A stretch of DNA of 64,000 nt. It comes from Microbulbifer sediminum (GTDB lineage Bacteria; Pseudomonadota; Gammaproteobacteria; Pseudomonadales; Cellvibrionaceae). Positions 1 through 10,005 of the stretch are shown here, piece by piece. The notes beneath the pieces were generated by a model. The model was not told the origin of the DNA. It saw only the letters and a program-made list of their open reading frames with translations, and did not search any database. The stretch covers positions 62,001 through 126,000 of the forward strand of contig NZ_JAJSAP010000007.1 in NCBI RefSeq assembly GCF_021729035.1, read 5' to 3'. Position 1 is the first letter of the stretch, and every line of letters begins with the position of its first letter. Both the position numbers and the translations under genes were made by a program.

Positions 1-2038
1 CGGGACTGTGGCAGCCGGCAGCGCCATTGCGCTGGGCGCCACCTTCTCCCTACCGGCACTGGCGGTGGAAACCAACCAGCCTGCCGCCGCCCTGGCCAGC
101 ACCCCTATGGTCAGCGACCGCATTATCATCAAATACAAGGACAGTACCCAGATGGGCGCTGCCAGCGCCATGTCGCAGACCGCCATGGAGCGCGCATCCC
201 GCGTTGCCGGGGCCAAGCTGCAGCATATGCGCCGCCTGGCAACCGGCGCCCAGCTCATGCAACTGGAAAAGCGCATGGGTGGGGCAGAGATGGCGGAAAT
301 CATCAGCCGCCTACAGCAGGATCCCACGGTGGAATACGCCGAGCCGGACCTGCTGTTGCAACCCATGGCCACGCCCAATGACCCCAGCTACAGCCAGCAA
401 TGGCACTACTTCGAAGCCACCGGTGGCCTTAACCTGCCGAGCGCCTGGGACACCACCCAGGGTGAGGGTGTCAATGTTGCGGTGCTGGATACGGGCTACC
501 GCCCCCATGCCGACCTGGTCGACAACCTGCTGCCGGGTTATGACATGATTTCCGACAGCACGGTGGCCCAGGATGGCAACGGCCGGGACAGCGATGCCAG
601 CGACCCCGGTGACTGGGCTCCCGCGGGCGCCTGCTACTCCGGTTCCCCCGCCAGCAACAGTAGCTGGCACGGCACGCATGTGGCGGGCACCATTGCCGCT
701 GCCACCAACAACGGCACCGGTGTCGCTGGTGTTGCCTACAAAGCTAAAGTGGTACCGGTCCGGGTGCTGGGTCGCTGCGGCGGCTATACCTCGGATATCG
801 CCGATGGCATCATCTGGGCTGCCGGCGGCAGCGTCAGCGGTGCGCCGTCCAATGCCAACCCGGCGCAGGTGCTGAACCTGTCCCTGGGCGGCAGTGGCTC
901 CTGTGGCAGCACCACACAGAACGCCATCAATACCGCCCGCGGCCTTGGTGCCACCGTGGTGGTTGCCGCCGGTAACTCAAACACCAATGCCAGCAACGCC
1001 ACACCGGCGAACTGCTCAGGTGTGGTCACTGTGGCCTCCGTCGACCGCTCCGGCGGCCGCGCCTGGTACTCCAACTACGGCAGCGTGGTGGATGTGGCCG
1101 CGCCCGGCGGTGATACCTCAGTGTCCAGCAACGGTGTTCTGTCCACCCTTAACAGCGGCAGCCAGGGCCCGGGCAGCGACAACTACGCCTTTTACCAGGG
1201 CACCAGTATGGCCACCCCGCATGTGGCAGGGGCCGCAGCGCTGCTGTATGCACTGGACGGTTCACTGACACCCACCGAAGTGGAATCCATCCTCAGCAAT
1301 ACCGCACGGAGTTTCCCCGCCTCCTGTAGCCAGTGTGGTTCCGGGATCGTGGATGCGGCCGCGGCTGTCGCGGCAGTTTCCGGCGGTGGCGATCCAGATC
1401 CGGGCACCGGCGTACTGGAAAATGGCGTGGCGGAAACTGGCCTGTCCGGTAACAGCGGCGCTGAGCTTTTCTTCACCCTGGAAGTCCCTGCAGGCGCCTC
1501 GAACCTGCAGTTCCAGATTTCGGGAGGCAGCGGCGATGCGGACCTCTACGTGCGCTTTGGTTCTGCCCCAACCACCTCAACCTATGATTGTCGCCCCTAC
1601 CTGAGCGGCAACAATGAAACCTGCTCCATCTCCAATGTCCAGGCCGGTACCTATCACGTGATGCTGCGTGGCTATACCAGCTTCTCCGGTGTGGACCTGG
1701 TGGGCAGCTTTGATGAGAGCGGTGGCGGCGGTGGTCCGACCGGGTGGACCGAGAGCAATCTCTCCGGCGCTACTGGCTCCTGGCAGCACTTCACCCTGCA
1801 GGTGAATGACGGTATGGCCTTACTGGATGTAAACATGTCCGGTGGCAGCGGTGACGCGGACCTGTATGTGCGCTTCGGTTCACAGCCGACCACCAGCAGC
1901 TATGACTGTCGCCCCTATCGCTGGGGCAATAATGAAACCTGCTCCATCAGCAGCCCGCAAGCCGGTACCTGGTATATCAGTCTGCGCGGTTACGATGCCT
2001 ATTCAGGTGTGACCCTGGACGCCCAGGCCACCGAGTAG
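1..2038 (+). CDS. Secreted S8 (subtilisin-like) serine protease with two PPC domains, 5' end cut by the window
   Basis: Extracellular endopeptidase. The frame is open to the left edge. A GTG at 8 falls inside what looks like a signal peptide ending near 'LPALA', so the true start is probably upstream. Numbered from position 8, a propeptide (about 35-120) precedes the catalytic domain with Asp161 (VLDTGYR), His221 (SWHGTHVAG), oxyanion Asn323 (AAGNSN) and Ser400 ([11 protein letters not shown]). Two pre-peptidase C-terminal (PPC) domains follow (about 470-570 and 580-676), each with [10 protein letters not shown] and a CRPY..GN.ETC pattern that may form a disulfide. PPC domains are usually removed after secretion. 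The next gene is a close paralog in the same orientation, which suggests tandem duplication. A strong terminator follows. Confidence 0.93.
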   Translation, partial: GTVAAGSAIALGATFSLPALAVETNQPAAALASTPMVSDRIIIKYKDSTQMGAASAMSQTAMERASRVAGAKLQHMRRLATGAQLMQLEKRMGGAEMAEIISRLQQDPTVEYAEPDLLLQPMATPNDPSYSQQWHYFEATGGLNLPSAWDTTQGEGVNVAVLDTGYRPHADLVDNLLPGYDMISDSTVAQDGNGRDSDASDPGDWAPAGACYSGSPASNSSWHGTHVAGTIAAATNNGTGVAGVAYKAKVVPVRVLGRCGGYTSDIADGIIWAAGGSVSGAPSNANPAQVLNLSLGGSGSCGSTTQNAINTARGLGATVVVAAGNSNTNASNATPANCSGVVTVASVDRSGGRAWYSNYGSVVDVAAPGGDTSVSSNGVLSTLNSGSQGPGSDNYAFYQGTSMATPHVAGAAALLYALDGSLTPTEVESILSNTARSFPASCSQCGSGIVDAAAAVAAVSGGGDPDPGTGVLENGVAETGLSGNSGAELFFTLEVPAGASNLQFQISGGSGDADLYVRFGSAPTTSTYDCRPYLSGNNETCSISNVQAGTYHVMLRGYTSFSGVDLVGSFDESGGGGGPTGWTESNLSGATGSWQHFTLQVNDGMALLDVNMSGGSGDADLYVRFGSQPTTSSYDCRPYRWGNNETCSISSPQAGTWYISLRGYDAYSGVTLDAQATE

Positions 2039-2064
2039 GCAGCGGAATTCAACCGTACACACCG

Positions 2065-2091
2065 GGGCCGGCCTTAGCGCCGGCCCTTTTT
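2065..2091 (+). terminator. Rho-independent terminator after the first protease
   Basis: An 8-bp perfect GC-rich stem (GGGCCGGC at 2065-2072 with GCCGGCCC at 2079-2086) closes a 6-nt loop and is followed by five T. It lies 27 nt after the stop codon, so the first protease is probably transcribed alone. Confidence 0.85.
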
Positions 2092-2644
2092 GTTTATCCC
2101 GACTTTTTCCTACAAACAGTTCCGCCACCACATTGCTTGCATCAGGTCATAACCACTTCGACCGCAACGGGTTTATTGCTCGTAGTTACAGTAAATAAGG
2201 GTGCTGCAGATCTGTTTATCGTTTCAGATAGCACTCTGACCACCACCCGCACAATAAACGATTAATTTTTATTAATATTCAAATCACCCATTGTTTTTCA
2301 AAAACTGCGCCCATTTAAATTTGTTATTCGTGAATATTTTTAGCTGAAAAAGTGAATATTTTTAAATACAGAAATAATGGCGCCCAATCGCACGTGGCGT
2401 GCATTTCTCTGCTGAGGTGTGCACGGAAAAATTCGTTCAACCCCTTTAATTTTTTACATATTGCCAGGCGGTGCTTAAAAGACAGCGTCTTCTTAGCGGC
2501 TTTTTACGCCTGCAGGAAAAGTACGCCTGGCATTTAACCCAAGAAATTTAATCAAGGGAGGGCAGACAAAAAGCACATTAGGTGTCGCAAATCGCCAAAC
2601 GTGATTTTGCGGCCGAACGAATTTTTCTGGAGAACCTGGAAGTA
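2092..2644. other. AT-rich intergenic region upstream of the second protease
   Basis: About 550 bp with no convincing gene. It is clearly more AT-rich than its surroundings, especially 2240-2370. A 61-codon open frame at 2352-2537 has no good ribosome site and looks random. The region probably holds the promoter and regulatory sites of the second protease, including the direct repeat listed separately. Confidence 0.6.
2330..2364 (+). promoter_or_regulatory. Paired 13-bp direct repeat upstream of the second protease
   Basis: GTGAATATTTTTA occurs exactly at 2330-2342 and again at 2352-2364. The copies start 22 bp apart, about two helical turns. They lie about 280 bp before the chosen start. 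Spacing and AT-richness fit a regulator binding one face of DNA, but no known motif is recognised. Confidence 0.4.
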
Positions 2645-4780
2645 ATGAGATTCAAACTAAAACAACGAAAGCATCAATCAACGTTATCGAGAAAACCAGC
2701 TGGCCAGTTTGGCAGCGCACTATCCAAGTCACTTGCTGGCGTGCTGGTTCTGCTGGCCACGGCTAACACCGCTGCTGTAGAGACCCGCTCACCGGCGGAA
2801 GTGCCTGCCGGTGCGATGTCGGCAAACGCGGCCGGCAACGCTGCAATCACCGACCGCCTGATTGTGAAATATAAAGACACTCCGGCCTCCGCCATCTCTT
2901 CGGCAGCCGCACAGCGAATGTCCGCTACGGCAGTTATGCGCCTGGAACAGCGTGCCGGAAGGAAAATGCAACACATGCGCAGGCTTGCAACTGGCGCGCA
3001 ACTGCTGCGCCTGGAGCGGAAACTGGATCGCCCTGGACTCACAGCTGTCATGGAGCGCCTGCGGCAGGACCCCGATATCGAGTACGTGGAGCCGGACCTG
3101 CTCCTCAAGCCCCAGGCGGTGCCAACCGATCCGCGCTACAACGAGCAGTGGCACTACTTTGAGCCTACAGCAGGGCTTAACCTGCCAGATGCCTGGAACA
3201 CCACCCAGGGCGAGGGCGTCGTGGTTGCGGTTATCGATACCGGCTACCGCCCGCACCCGGACCTGGTGGATAACCTGCTGCCGGGCTATGACATGATTTC
3301 CGACAGCACCATTGCCCAGGATGGCGACGGGCGTGACGGAGATGCGCTGGATCCCGGTGACTGGGCGCCTGCCGGGGCCTGTGGTGAAGGCGAGCCCGAG
3401 CAGGGAAGTAGCTGGCACGGCACCCACGTGGCCGGCACCGTGGCGGCGTCGACCAACAATGGCACCGGGATTGCCGGTGTGGCCTACAAGGCGAAAGTGG
3501 TTCCGATCCGCGTACTGGGGCGCTGCGGTGGGTATACCTCGGATATCGCCGACGCAATGATCTGGGGCGCCGGTGGTTCGGTCGCAGGCGTACCGGCCAA
3601 TGCCAACCCGGCCCAGGTACTCAACCTGAGCCTCGGCGGCGGCGGCAGCTGCGGCAACACCACCCAGAACGCCATCAATACCGCGCGCAGCCTGGGCGCA
3701 ACCGTGGTGGTGGCTGCGGGCAACTCCAACACCAATGCCAGCAACGCCAACCCGGCCAACTGTGACGGTGTGGTAACGGTTGCATCGGTGGACCGTTCCG
3801 GAGGGCGTGCCTGGTACTCGAACTATGGTGATGTTGTCGATGTCGCGGCGCCGGGCGGTGATACCTCCGTTGCCTCCAATGGCGTACTGTCGACCCTGAA
3901 CAGCGGCAGTCAGGGACCGGAAGCCGACAACTATGCGTTCTACCAGGGCACCAGCATGGCCACGCCGCATGTTGCCGGCGCCGCGGCGCTCCTGTATTCG
4001 CTGGATCCATCGCTCACGCCGGATGCCGTAGAGTCACTGCTGGCCAGCACTGCCCGGAGCTTCCCGGCCACCTGCGACCAGTGCGGCTCCGGTATCGTAG
4101 ATGCAACCGCTGCCGTTGCAGCGCTGGGCGGTGGCCAACCGGCTCCCGGCGAGGGCACCCTCAGCAACGGGGTGGCAGAGGGTAACCTGCAGGCAGCCCA
4201 GGGCACCGAGCTGCAATTCACCATGGAAGTGCCCGCCGGTGCCTCGGATCTGCAGTTTGAAATCTATGGCGGCAGTGGCGATGCGGACCTGTATGTAAAA
4301 TTCGGTTCTGCACCCACCACCCAGGCCTACGACTGCCGGCCCTATCGCACCGGCAACAGCGAGACCTGTACCTTTGCCGCGCCACAGGCAGGCACCTACC
4401 ACGTCATGCTGCGGGCCTATAACAGCTTCTCTGGCGTCAGCCTGGTGGGCAGCTTCCAGGAGAACGGTGGCAGCGCTGCCAGCAGCGTGGCGGAAAGCGA
4501 CCTTTCCGGGGCGGCCGGTTCCTGGCAACACTTCCCGCTGGAAGTGAGCGCCGGCAGCAGCGCCCTGGATGTGCAGATGTCCGGTGGCAGCGGGGACGCG
4601 GACCTGTACGTCAATTTCGGCTCCGAGCCCACGACCCAGGACTACGTCTGTCGCCCGTACCGCAGCGGCAACAGCGAGAGCTGCAGCATCGACAACCCGC
4701 AGGCGGGCACCTGGTATATCAGCGTGCAGGGATACTCGGACTATTCCGGTGTCTCGCTCGACGCGCAGGCAACCCCCTGA
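2645..4780 (+). CDS. Secreted S8 (subtilisin-like) serine protease with two PPC domains, second copy
   Basis: Extracellular endopeptidase of 711 residues. The ATG at 2645 is chosen because it gives a basic N-terminus followed by a hydrophobic signal segment ending near 'ANTAA' and has GGA upstream; an in-frame GTG at 2582 would add 21 residues before the signal. Catalytic residues are Asp198 (VIDTGYR), His258 (SWHGTHVAG) and Ser437 ([11 protein letters not shown]). Two PPC domains follow (about 510-605 and 615-711), each with [10 protein letters not shown]. The protein matches the first protease along its whole length, including the propeptide motif [10 protein letters not shown], with most differences in the signal peptide and linkers. 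The long AT-rich leader suggests its own promoter. Confidence 0.95.
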   Translation: MRFKLKQRKHQSTLSRKPAGQFGSALSKSLAGVLVLLATANTAAVETRSPAEVPAGAMSANAAGNAAITDRLIVKYKDTPASAISSAAAQRMSATAVMRLEQRAGRKMQHMRRLATGAQLLRLERKLDRPGLTAVMERLRQDPDIEYVEPDLLLKPQAVPTDPRYNEQWHYFEPTAGLNLPDAWNTTQGEGVVVAVIDTGYRPHPDLVDNLLPGYDMISDSTIAQDGDGRDGDALDPGDWAPAGACGEGEPEQGSSWHGTHVAGTVAASTNNGTGIAGVAYKAKVVPIRVLGRCGGYTSDIADAMIWGAGGSVAGVPANANPAQVLNLSLGGGGSCGNTTQNAINTARSLGATVVVAAGNSNTNASNANPANCDGVVTVASVDRSGGRAWYSNYGDVVDVAAPGGDTSVASNGVLSTLNSGSQGPEADNYAFYQGTSMATPHVAGAAALLYSLDPSLTPDAVESLLASTARSFPATCDQCGSGIVDATAAVAALGGGQPAPGEGTLSNGVAEGNLQAAQGTELQFTMEVPAGASDLQFEIYGGSGDADLYVKFGSAPTTQAYDCRPYRTGNSETCTFAAPQAGTYHVMLRAYNSFSGVSLVGSFQENGGSAASSVAESDLSGAAGSWQHFPLEVSAGSSALDVQMSGGSGDADLYVNFGSEPTTQDYVCRPYRSGNSESCSIDNPQAGTWYISVQGYSDYSGVSLDAQATP

Positions 4781-4796
4781 GGTATTACCCGGACAC

Positions 4797-4827
4797 AAAA
4801 AAGGCCGGCACCATGCCGGCCTTTTTT
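4797..4827. terminator. Bidirectional terminator between convergent genes
   Basis: Six A, an 8-bp stem (GGCCGGCA at 4803-4810 with TGCCGGCC at 4814-4821), a 3-nt loop and six T. The A and T tracts let it stop transcription from both the protease (+) and the alcohol dehydrogenase (-). Confidence 0.88.
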
Positions 4828-4852
4828 GTTTCAGGAACAGTTACTGATGGTC

Positions 4853-5860
4853 CTATTTCCCGGCCTCGAGCACGATCCGATAGCGTGCCTTGCCGCTCTT
4901 GAGATGGTCCAGCGCATCGTTCACCCTGCTCATGGGGAACATTTCCACTTTCGGTTCGATGTTGTGGCGCCCGGCAAACTCCAGCATCTGTGCAATAGTC
5001 TCCGGACTGCCCACCGGTGAACCGGACACCTGCCGCTGGCCAAGGATCAGCTGGAACACGTTGATATCCAGCGGATCGGTGGTGGCACCGAGAAAGTGCA
5101 GGCGGCCACGGGCCTTCAGCGTCGAAAGGTACAAATTCCAGTCCAGCTTGGCGTTGACCGTCGACAGGATGACATCAAAGCGGCCTGCCGCCTCACCCAC
5201 GGCGTTTTCGTCGCGGGAGTTCAGCGTGTGGTGGGCCCCCATTGCCAGTGCCTCGTCCCGCTTGGAATCATTGGAGGTAAACGCGGTGACCTCACAGCCC
5301 CAGGCGTTAAGGAACTGCAGCGCCAGGTGACCGAGCCCGCCAATACCGATTACCCCCACGCGACTGTTCGGTTTAACGTCAAACTGCACCAGCGGGTTGA
5401 ACACGGTGATACCCGCGCAGAACAGGGGTCCCGCCTTGGCCGGATCGATGTTGTCCGGAATGGGCACGACGCTATCGGCAGCCGCACGCACCCTGTCAGC
5501 AAAACCGCCGTGGTGACCGATAATGGTGTGCTGGGCATCGACGCACAGGTTCTGGTCCCCGGAATTGCACGAGTGGCAGTGGTTGCAGTAACCGGAATGC
5601 CATCCCAGGCCCACCAGCTGTCCCGGTTGCAGGTGCGTGACCTGCTCACCCAGGTCGCCCACCCGGCCCACCACTTCGTGCCCCGGCACCACCGGGTATT
5701 CCGACATGCCCCATTCGTCATCAATGATGCTCAGGTCACTGTGGCACAGGCCACAATACAGTACCTCGATTTCCACCTGACCGGGTTTCAGCTCTCCGGG
5801 ATCGTACTGGAATGGCTGGAGCGCACCGCCAGCCTCCATTGCCGCGTAGGCATTGATCAT
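4853..5860 (-). CDS. Zinc-dependent NAD(P) alcohol dehydrogenase, CAD/YahK-like
   Basis: Cytoplasmic medium-chain dehydrogenase/reductase of 335 residues that interconverts aldehydes and alcohols. Catalytic zinc ligands are Cys39 (CGLCHSD), His61-Glu62 (PGHE) and Cys148 (FCAGIT). The structural zinc lobe is complete with Cys92, Cys95, Cys98 and Cys106. The Rossmann motif GIGGLG is at 172-177. The pattern fits the cinnamyl-alcohol-dehydrogenase branch; the physiological substrate cannot be told from sequence. The start ATG has GGAG upstream. It is on the same strand as the AhpD-like gene upstream, about 120 bp away, and may share regulation with it. Confidence 0.92.
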   Translation of the reverse strand: MINAYAAMEAGGALQPFQYDPGELKPGQVEIEVLYCGLCHSDLSIIDDEWGMSEYPVVPGHEVVGRVGDLGEQVTHLQPGQLVGLGWHSGYCNHCHSCNSGDQNLCVDAQHTIIGHHGGFADRVRAAADSVVPIPDNIDPAKAGPLFCAGITVFNPLVQFDVKPNSRVGVIGIGGLGHLALQFLNAWGCEVTAFTSNDSKRDEALAMGAHHTLNSRDENAVGEAAGRFDVILSTVNAKLDWNLYLSTLKARGRLHFLGATTDPLDINVFQLILGQRQVSGSPVGSPETIAQMLEFAGRHNIEPKVEMFPMSRVNDALDHLKSGKARYRIVLEAGK

Positions 5861-5978
5861 GCGTTACTCCACTTTCTTTTTCGATATCGGTCCATTGCCG
5901 CCGGGAACGAGTCGCGGCGACAGAGACACAGGATCGGGTACACCGCCCCCAATGGGGGCGGGCAGGGCGCGCGGGTGA

Positions 5979-6521
5979 TCAGCGCACAAATTCCTCGAAC
6001 TGCTTGTCCACCGGGGTGTCGGCGAAATGGTTGATGTAATTGCTCATCACTTTCTGCGACACCCCCACGATAATCTCCAGCAGGTTCCGCTGAGTGTAGC
6101 CGGCGTCGTAGAAACGCTGCACCACCTCGTCAGAGACAACACCGCGATCGCGCACTATTGCCAGGGTGGTGTCACGCAGTACTTCGAGTTTGTCGGTAGG
6201 TAGCGACGTCTTGTTGCGCAGTGCCTCGTTGATCTCGTCATCCACCTTCATGGACTTGGCGATGGCACTGTGGGCAGGAACACAGTAATGGCAGCCGTGC
6301 TCCACATTGATGGACTGCCAGACCACGGTTTTTTCCTCGGCGGTGAAAGAGGTCTCTAGGAATTCCTCGTGCAGCACCTGGTAGGACTTCAGGGCAGTGG
6401 GCGCCTCTGCCATCACGCCATGCAGGTTGGGGATGGACCCAAAGGCCTGGATGGAGTTATCCAGCAGGGGTTTGCTGGCTTCCGGGGCGGTCTCTTTATC
6501 GTGAATCTGGAATGCTTTCAT
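5979..6521 (-). CDS. Carboxymuconolactone decarboxylase/AhpD-like protein
   Basis: A 180-residue all-helical protein. Cys77 and Cys80 (GCHYC) with Glu74 and His84 reproduce the AhpD-type E..xCxxC...H active site, so a thiol-dependent peroxide or alkyl-hydroperoxide role is more likely than true lactone decarboxylation. The ATG ending at 6521 is chosen because GGAGG sits about 7 nt upstream; a longer frame would start inside the promoter. It is divergent from a TetR regulator, and two matching palindromes lie between them, so it is very probably repressed by that regulator. Confidence 0.9.
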   Translation of the reverse strand: MKAFQIHDKETAPEASKPLLDNSIQAFGSIPNLHGVMAEAPTALKSYQVLHEEFLETSFTAEEKTVVWQSINVEHGCHYCVPAHSAIAKSMKVDDEINEALRNKTSLPTDKLEVLRDTTLAIVRDRGVVSDEVVQRFYDAGYTQRNLLEIIVGVSQKVMSNYINHFADTPVDKQFEEFVR

Positions 6522-6552
6522 CGCTGTACCTCCAGCTTGCTGCGAGTAAATT

Positions 6553-6570
6553 GTTGAGCGAACGCTCAAC
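6553..6570. promoter_or_regulatory. Palindromic operator 1 for the adjacent TetR regulator
   Basis: GTTGAGCG-AA-CGCTCAAC is a perfect 8+8 bp inverted repeat with a 2-bp centre. It lies 32 bp upstream of the AhpD-like gene start. The TTGAnCG..CGnTCAA form is typical of TetR-family operators. Confidence 0.7.
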
Positions 6571-6590
6571 CCAAACTCATGCTAACCATT

Positions 6591-6608
6591 CTTGAACGAT
6601 CGCTCAAC
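6591..6608. promoter_or_regulatory. Palindromic operator 2 for the adjacent TetR regulator
   Basis: CTTGAACG-AT-CGCTCAAC repeats the same half-site with two changes in the left arm. It is centred 38 bp from operator 1 and 71 bp before the tetR-type start, so the regulator could control both divergent promoters. Confidence 0.65.
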
Positions 6609-6679
6609 CCGACTGGGTGGAAATTGCCCACAGGCGCCAGCGGCGGTAAAATTTGAGCAGCTGTTCAAGTGGAGGGTGC

Positions 6680-7273
6680 ATGGCCAATACAGCAAAGTTC
6701 GATCGCCGCGAGGTGCTTGAGAAAGCCACCAGGCTGTTCTGGCAGAAGGGCTTCCACGCCACCTCGACCCGCGATATCCAGCAGGCTATTGATATGCGGC
6801 CCGGCAGCATTTACGCAGCTTTTGGCAGCAAATCGGGCTTGTTCCGGGAAGTTCTTCGGTTTTACGCGGAAAACATGACCGACCAGCTCACCCGCTGCCT
6901 GACGGCAAACAGCACCGTGCTTGGTGGGCTGCGCGCATTTTTCCGGCTGCTCCTGCTGGAGGGCAGTAGCGACGCACCGAGCGAACTCTGCCTGCTAGCC
7001 AAGTCCCTGTCTGAGCTGGACGAGGAGGAGAGCGAGCTGTTGCGGGAGACCCGTGCCCTGCTGGCGGCCACTGAAGAGGCATTTCGCCTGCAGGTGGAAA
7101 AAGCGGTTGGCCGGGGTGAACTGGGTCCTGCTACCGATACCGCCCTGCTGGCGAGACAGCTCCAGATCCAGCTGATCGGGCTGCGCAGCTATCTCCGTGC
7201 CACCGGTGATCGCGGCGCCGTCAGCCAGGTCATCGACCATCTGTTTGAGGGTTTGCCGGGGGATAAGAGCTAA
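6680..7273 (+). CDS. TetR/AcrR-family transcriptional regulator
   Basis: DNA-binding repressor of 197 residues. The N-terminal helix-turn-helix (about 6-55) shows the usual family pattern, with the recognition segment around RPGSIYAAFGSKSGLF. The C-terminal helical ligand domain is variable and gives no ligand. The ATG at 6680 has GGAGGG 4 nt upstream and is preferred over an in-frame start at 6653. Two near-identical palindromes in the divergent gap mark its likely target, the AhpD-like gene, and perhaps the alcohol dehydrogenase beyond. A thiol- or aldehyde-responsive switch is an inference. Confidence 0.93.
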   Translation: MANTAKFDRREVLEKATRLFWQKGFHATSTRDIQQAIDMRPGSIYAAFGSKSGLFREVLRFYAENMTDQLTRCLTANSTVLGGLRAFFRLLLLEGSSDAPSELCLLAKSLSELDEEESELLRETRALLAATEEAFRLQVEKAVGRGELGPATDTALLARQLQIQLIGLRSYLRATGDRGAVSQVIDHLFEGLPGDKS

Positions 7274-7370
7274 CGGATTCCGAAATCCGCGCCGTGCGGA
7301 CGTTTGCCCCGCGCGGCGACTGTGGCAAAGTCGAGAGACCACTACGGGATAAGAACTACAAGAGGTCGCC

Positions 7371-9534
<2,164 letters not shown>

Positions 9535-9698
9535 CGCCACCGGCAACACGTCGCTGCTCGATTTACGTACACTGTACAGTACGGTAAACTCCACGGTCCC
9601 GCGGCACCCGGCGCCCCCGGCACCAACAGACCGCGAACCCTGTACCGAATTCGCTTCCGGCCGCTGGGCCGGCGGCACTGCAATGGAATACTAGATCT

Positions 9699-9965
9699 AT
9701 GGCACGTATTACCGTTGAAGACTGCCTCGAGCACGTCGACAACCGCTTCGAACTCGTTATCGTGGGCAGCAAGCGCGCCCGCCAGATTGCCACCGGTGGG
9801 CGCGACCCGCTGGTAGCTGAAGAGAACGACAAGCCCACCGTGATCGCCCTGCGCGAGATCGAGGAGGGGCTGGTCGACGCCGGCATCCTGGACGAGCCGG
9901 ACGAGGAAGAGGCCCCGATGGCAGAGGCGCCCGCGCCCGCATACCTGCCGGAACAGGACCTGTAA
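9699..9965 (+). CDS. rpoZ: RNA polymerase omega subunit
   Basis: Small subunit (88 residues) that helps assemble RNA polymerase by holding the beta' subunit; it also forms part of one ppGpp site. The N-terminus [20 protein letters not shown] and the segment [12 protein letters not shown] are characteristic. The acidic C-terminus with several Glu and Pro is typical of the variable tail. It sits between gmk and spoT, 164 bp after gmk, with a near-palindrome in the gap. Confidence 0.97.
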   Translation: MARITVEDCLEHVDNRFELVIVGSKRARQIATGGRDPLVAEENDKPTVIALREIEEGLVDAGILDEPDEEEAPMAEAPAPAYLPEQDL

Positions 9966-10005
9966 GCGATCCTCATACCTGAAGCAACGGGAGGCGAGCG
10001 CGGCT

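Noticed and set aside
2352-2537. 61-codon open frame in the AT-rich leader of protease 2
   Set aside because: No ribosome site, atypical composition, and it begins inside a direct repeat; it looks like a chance frame.
9571-9580. LexA-like CTGTACAG near rpoZ
   Set aside because: The two half-sites are directly adjacent, whereas a LexA operator needs CTGT-N8-ACAG.
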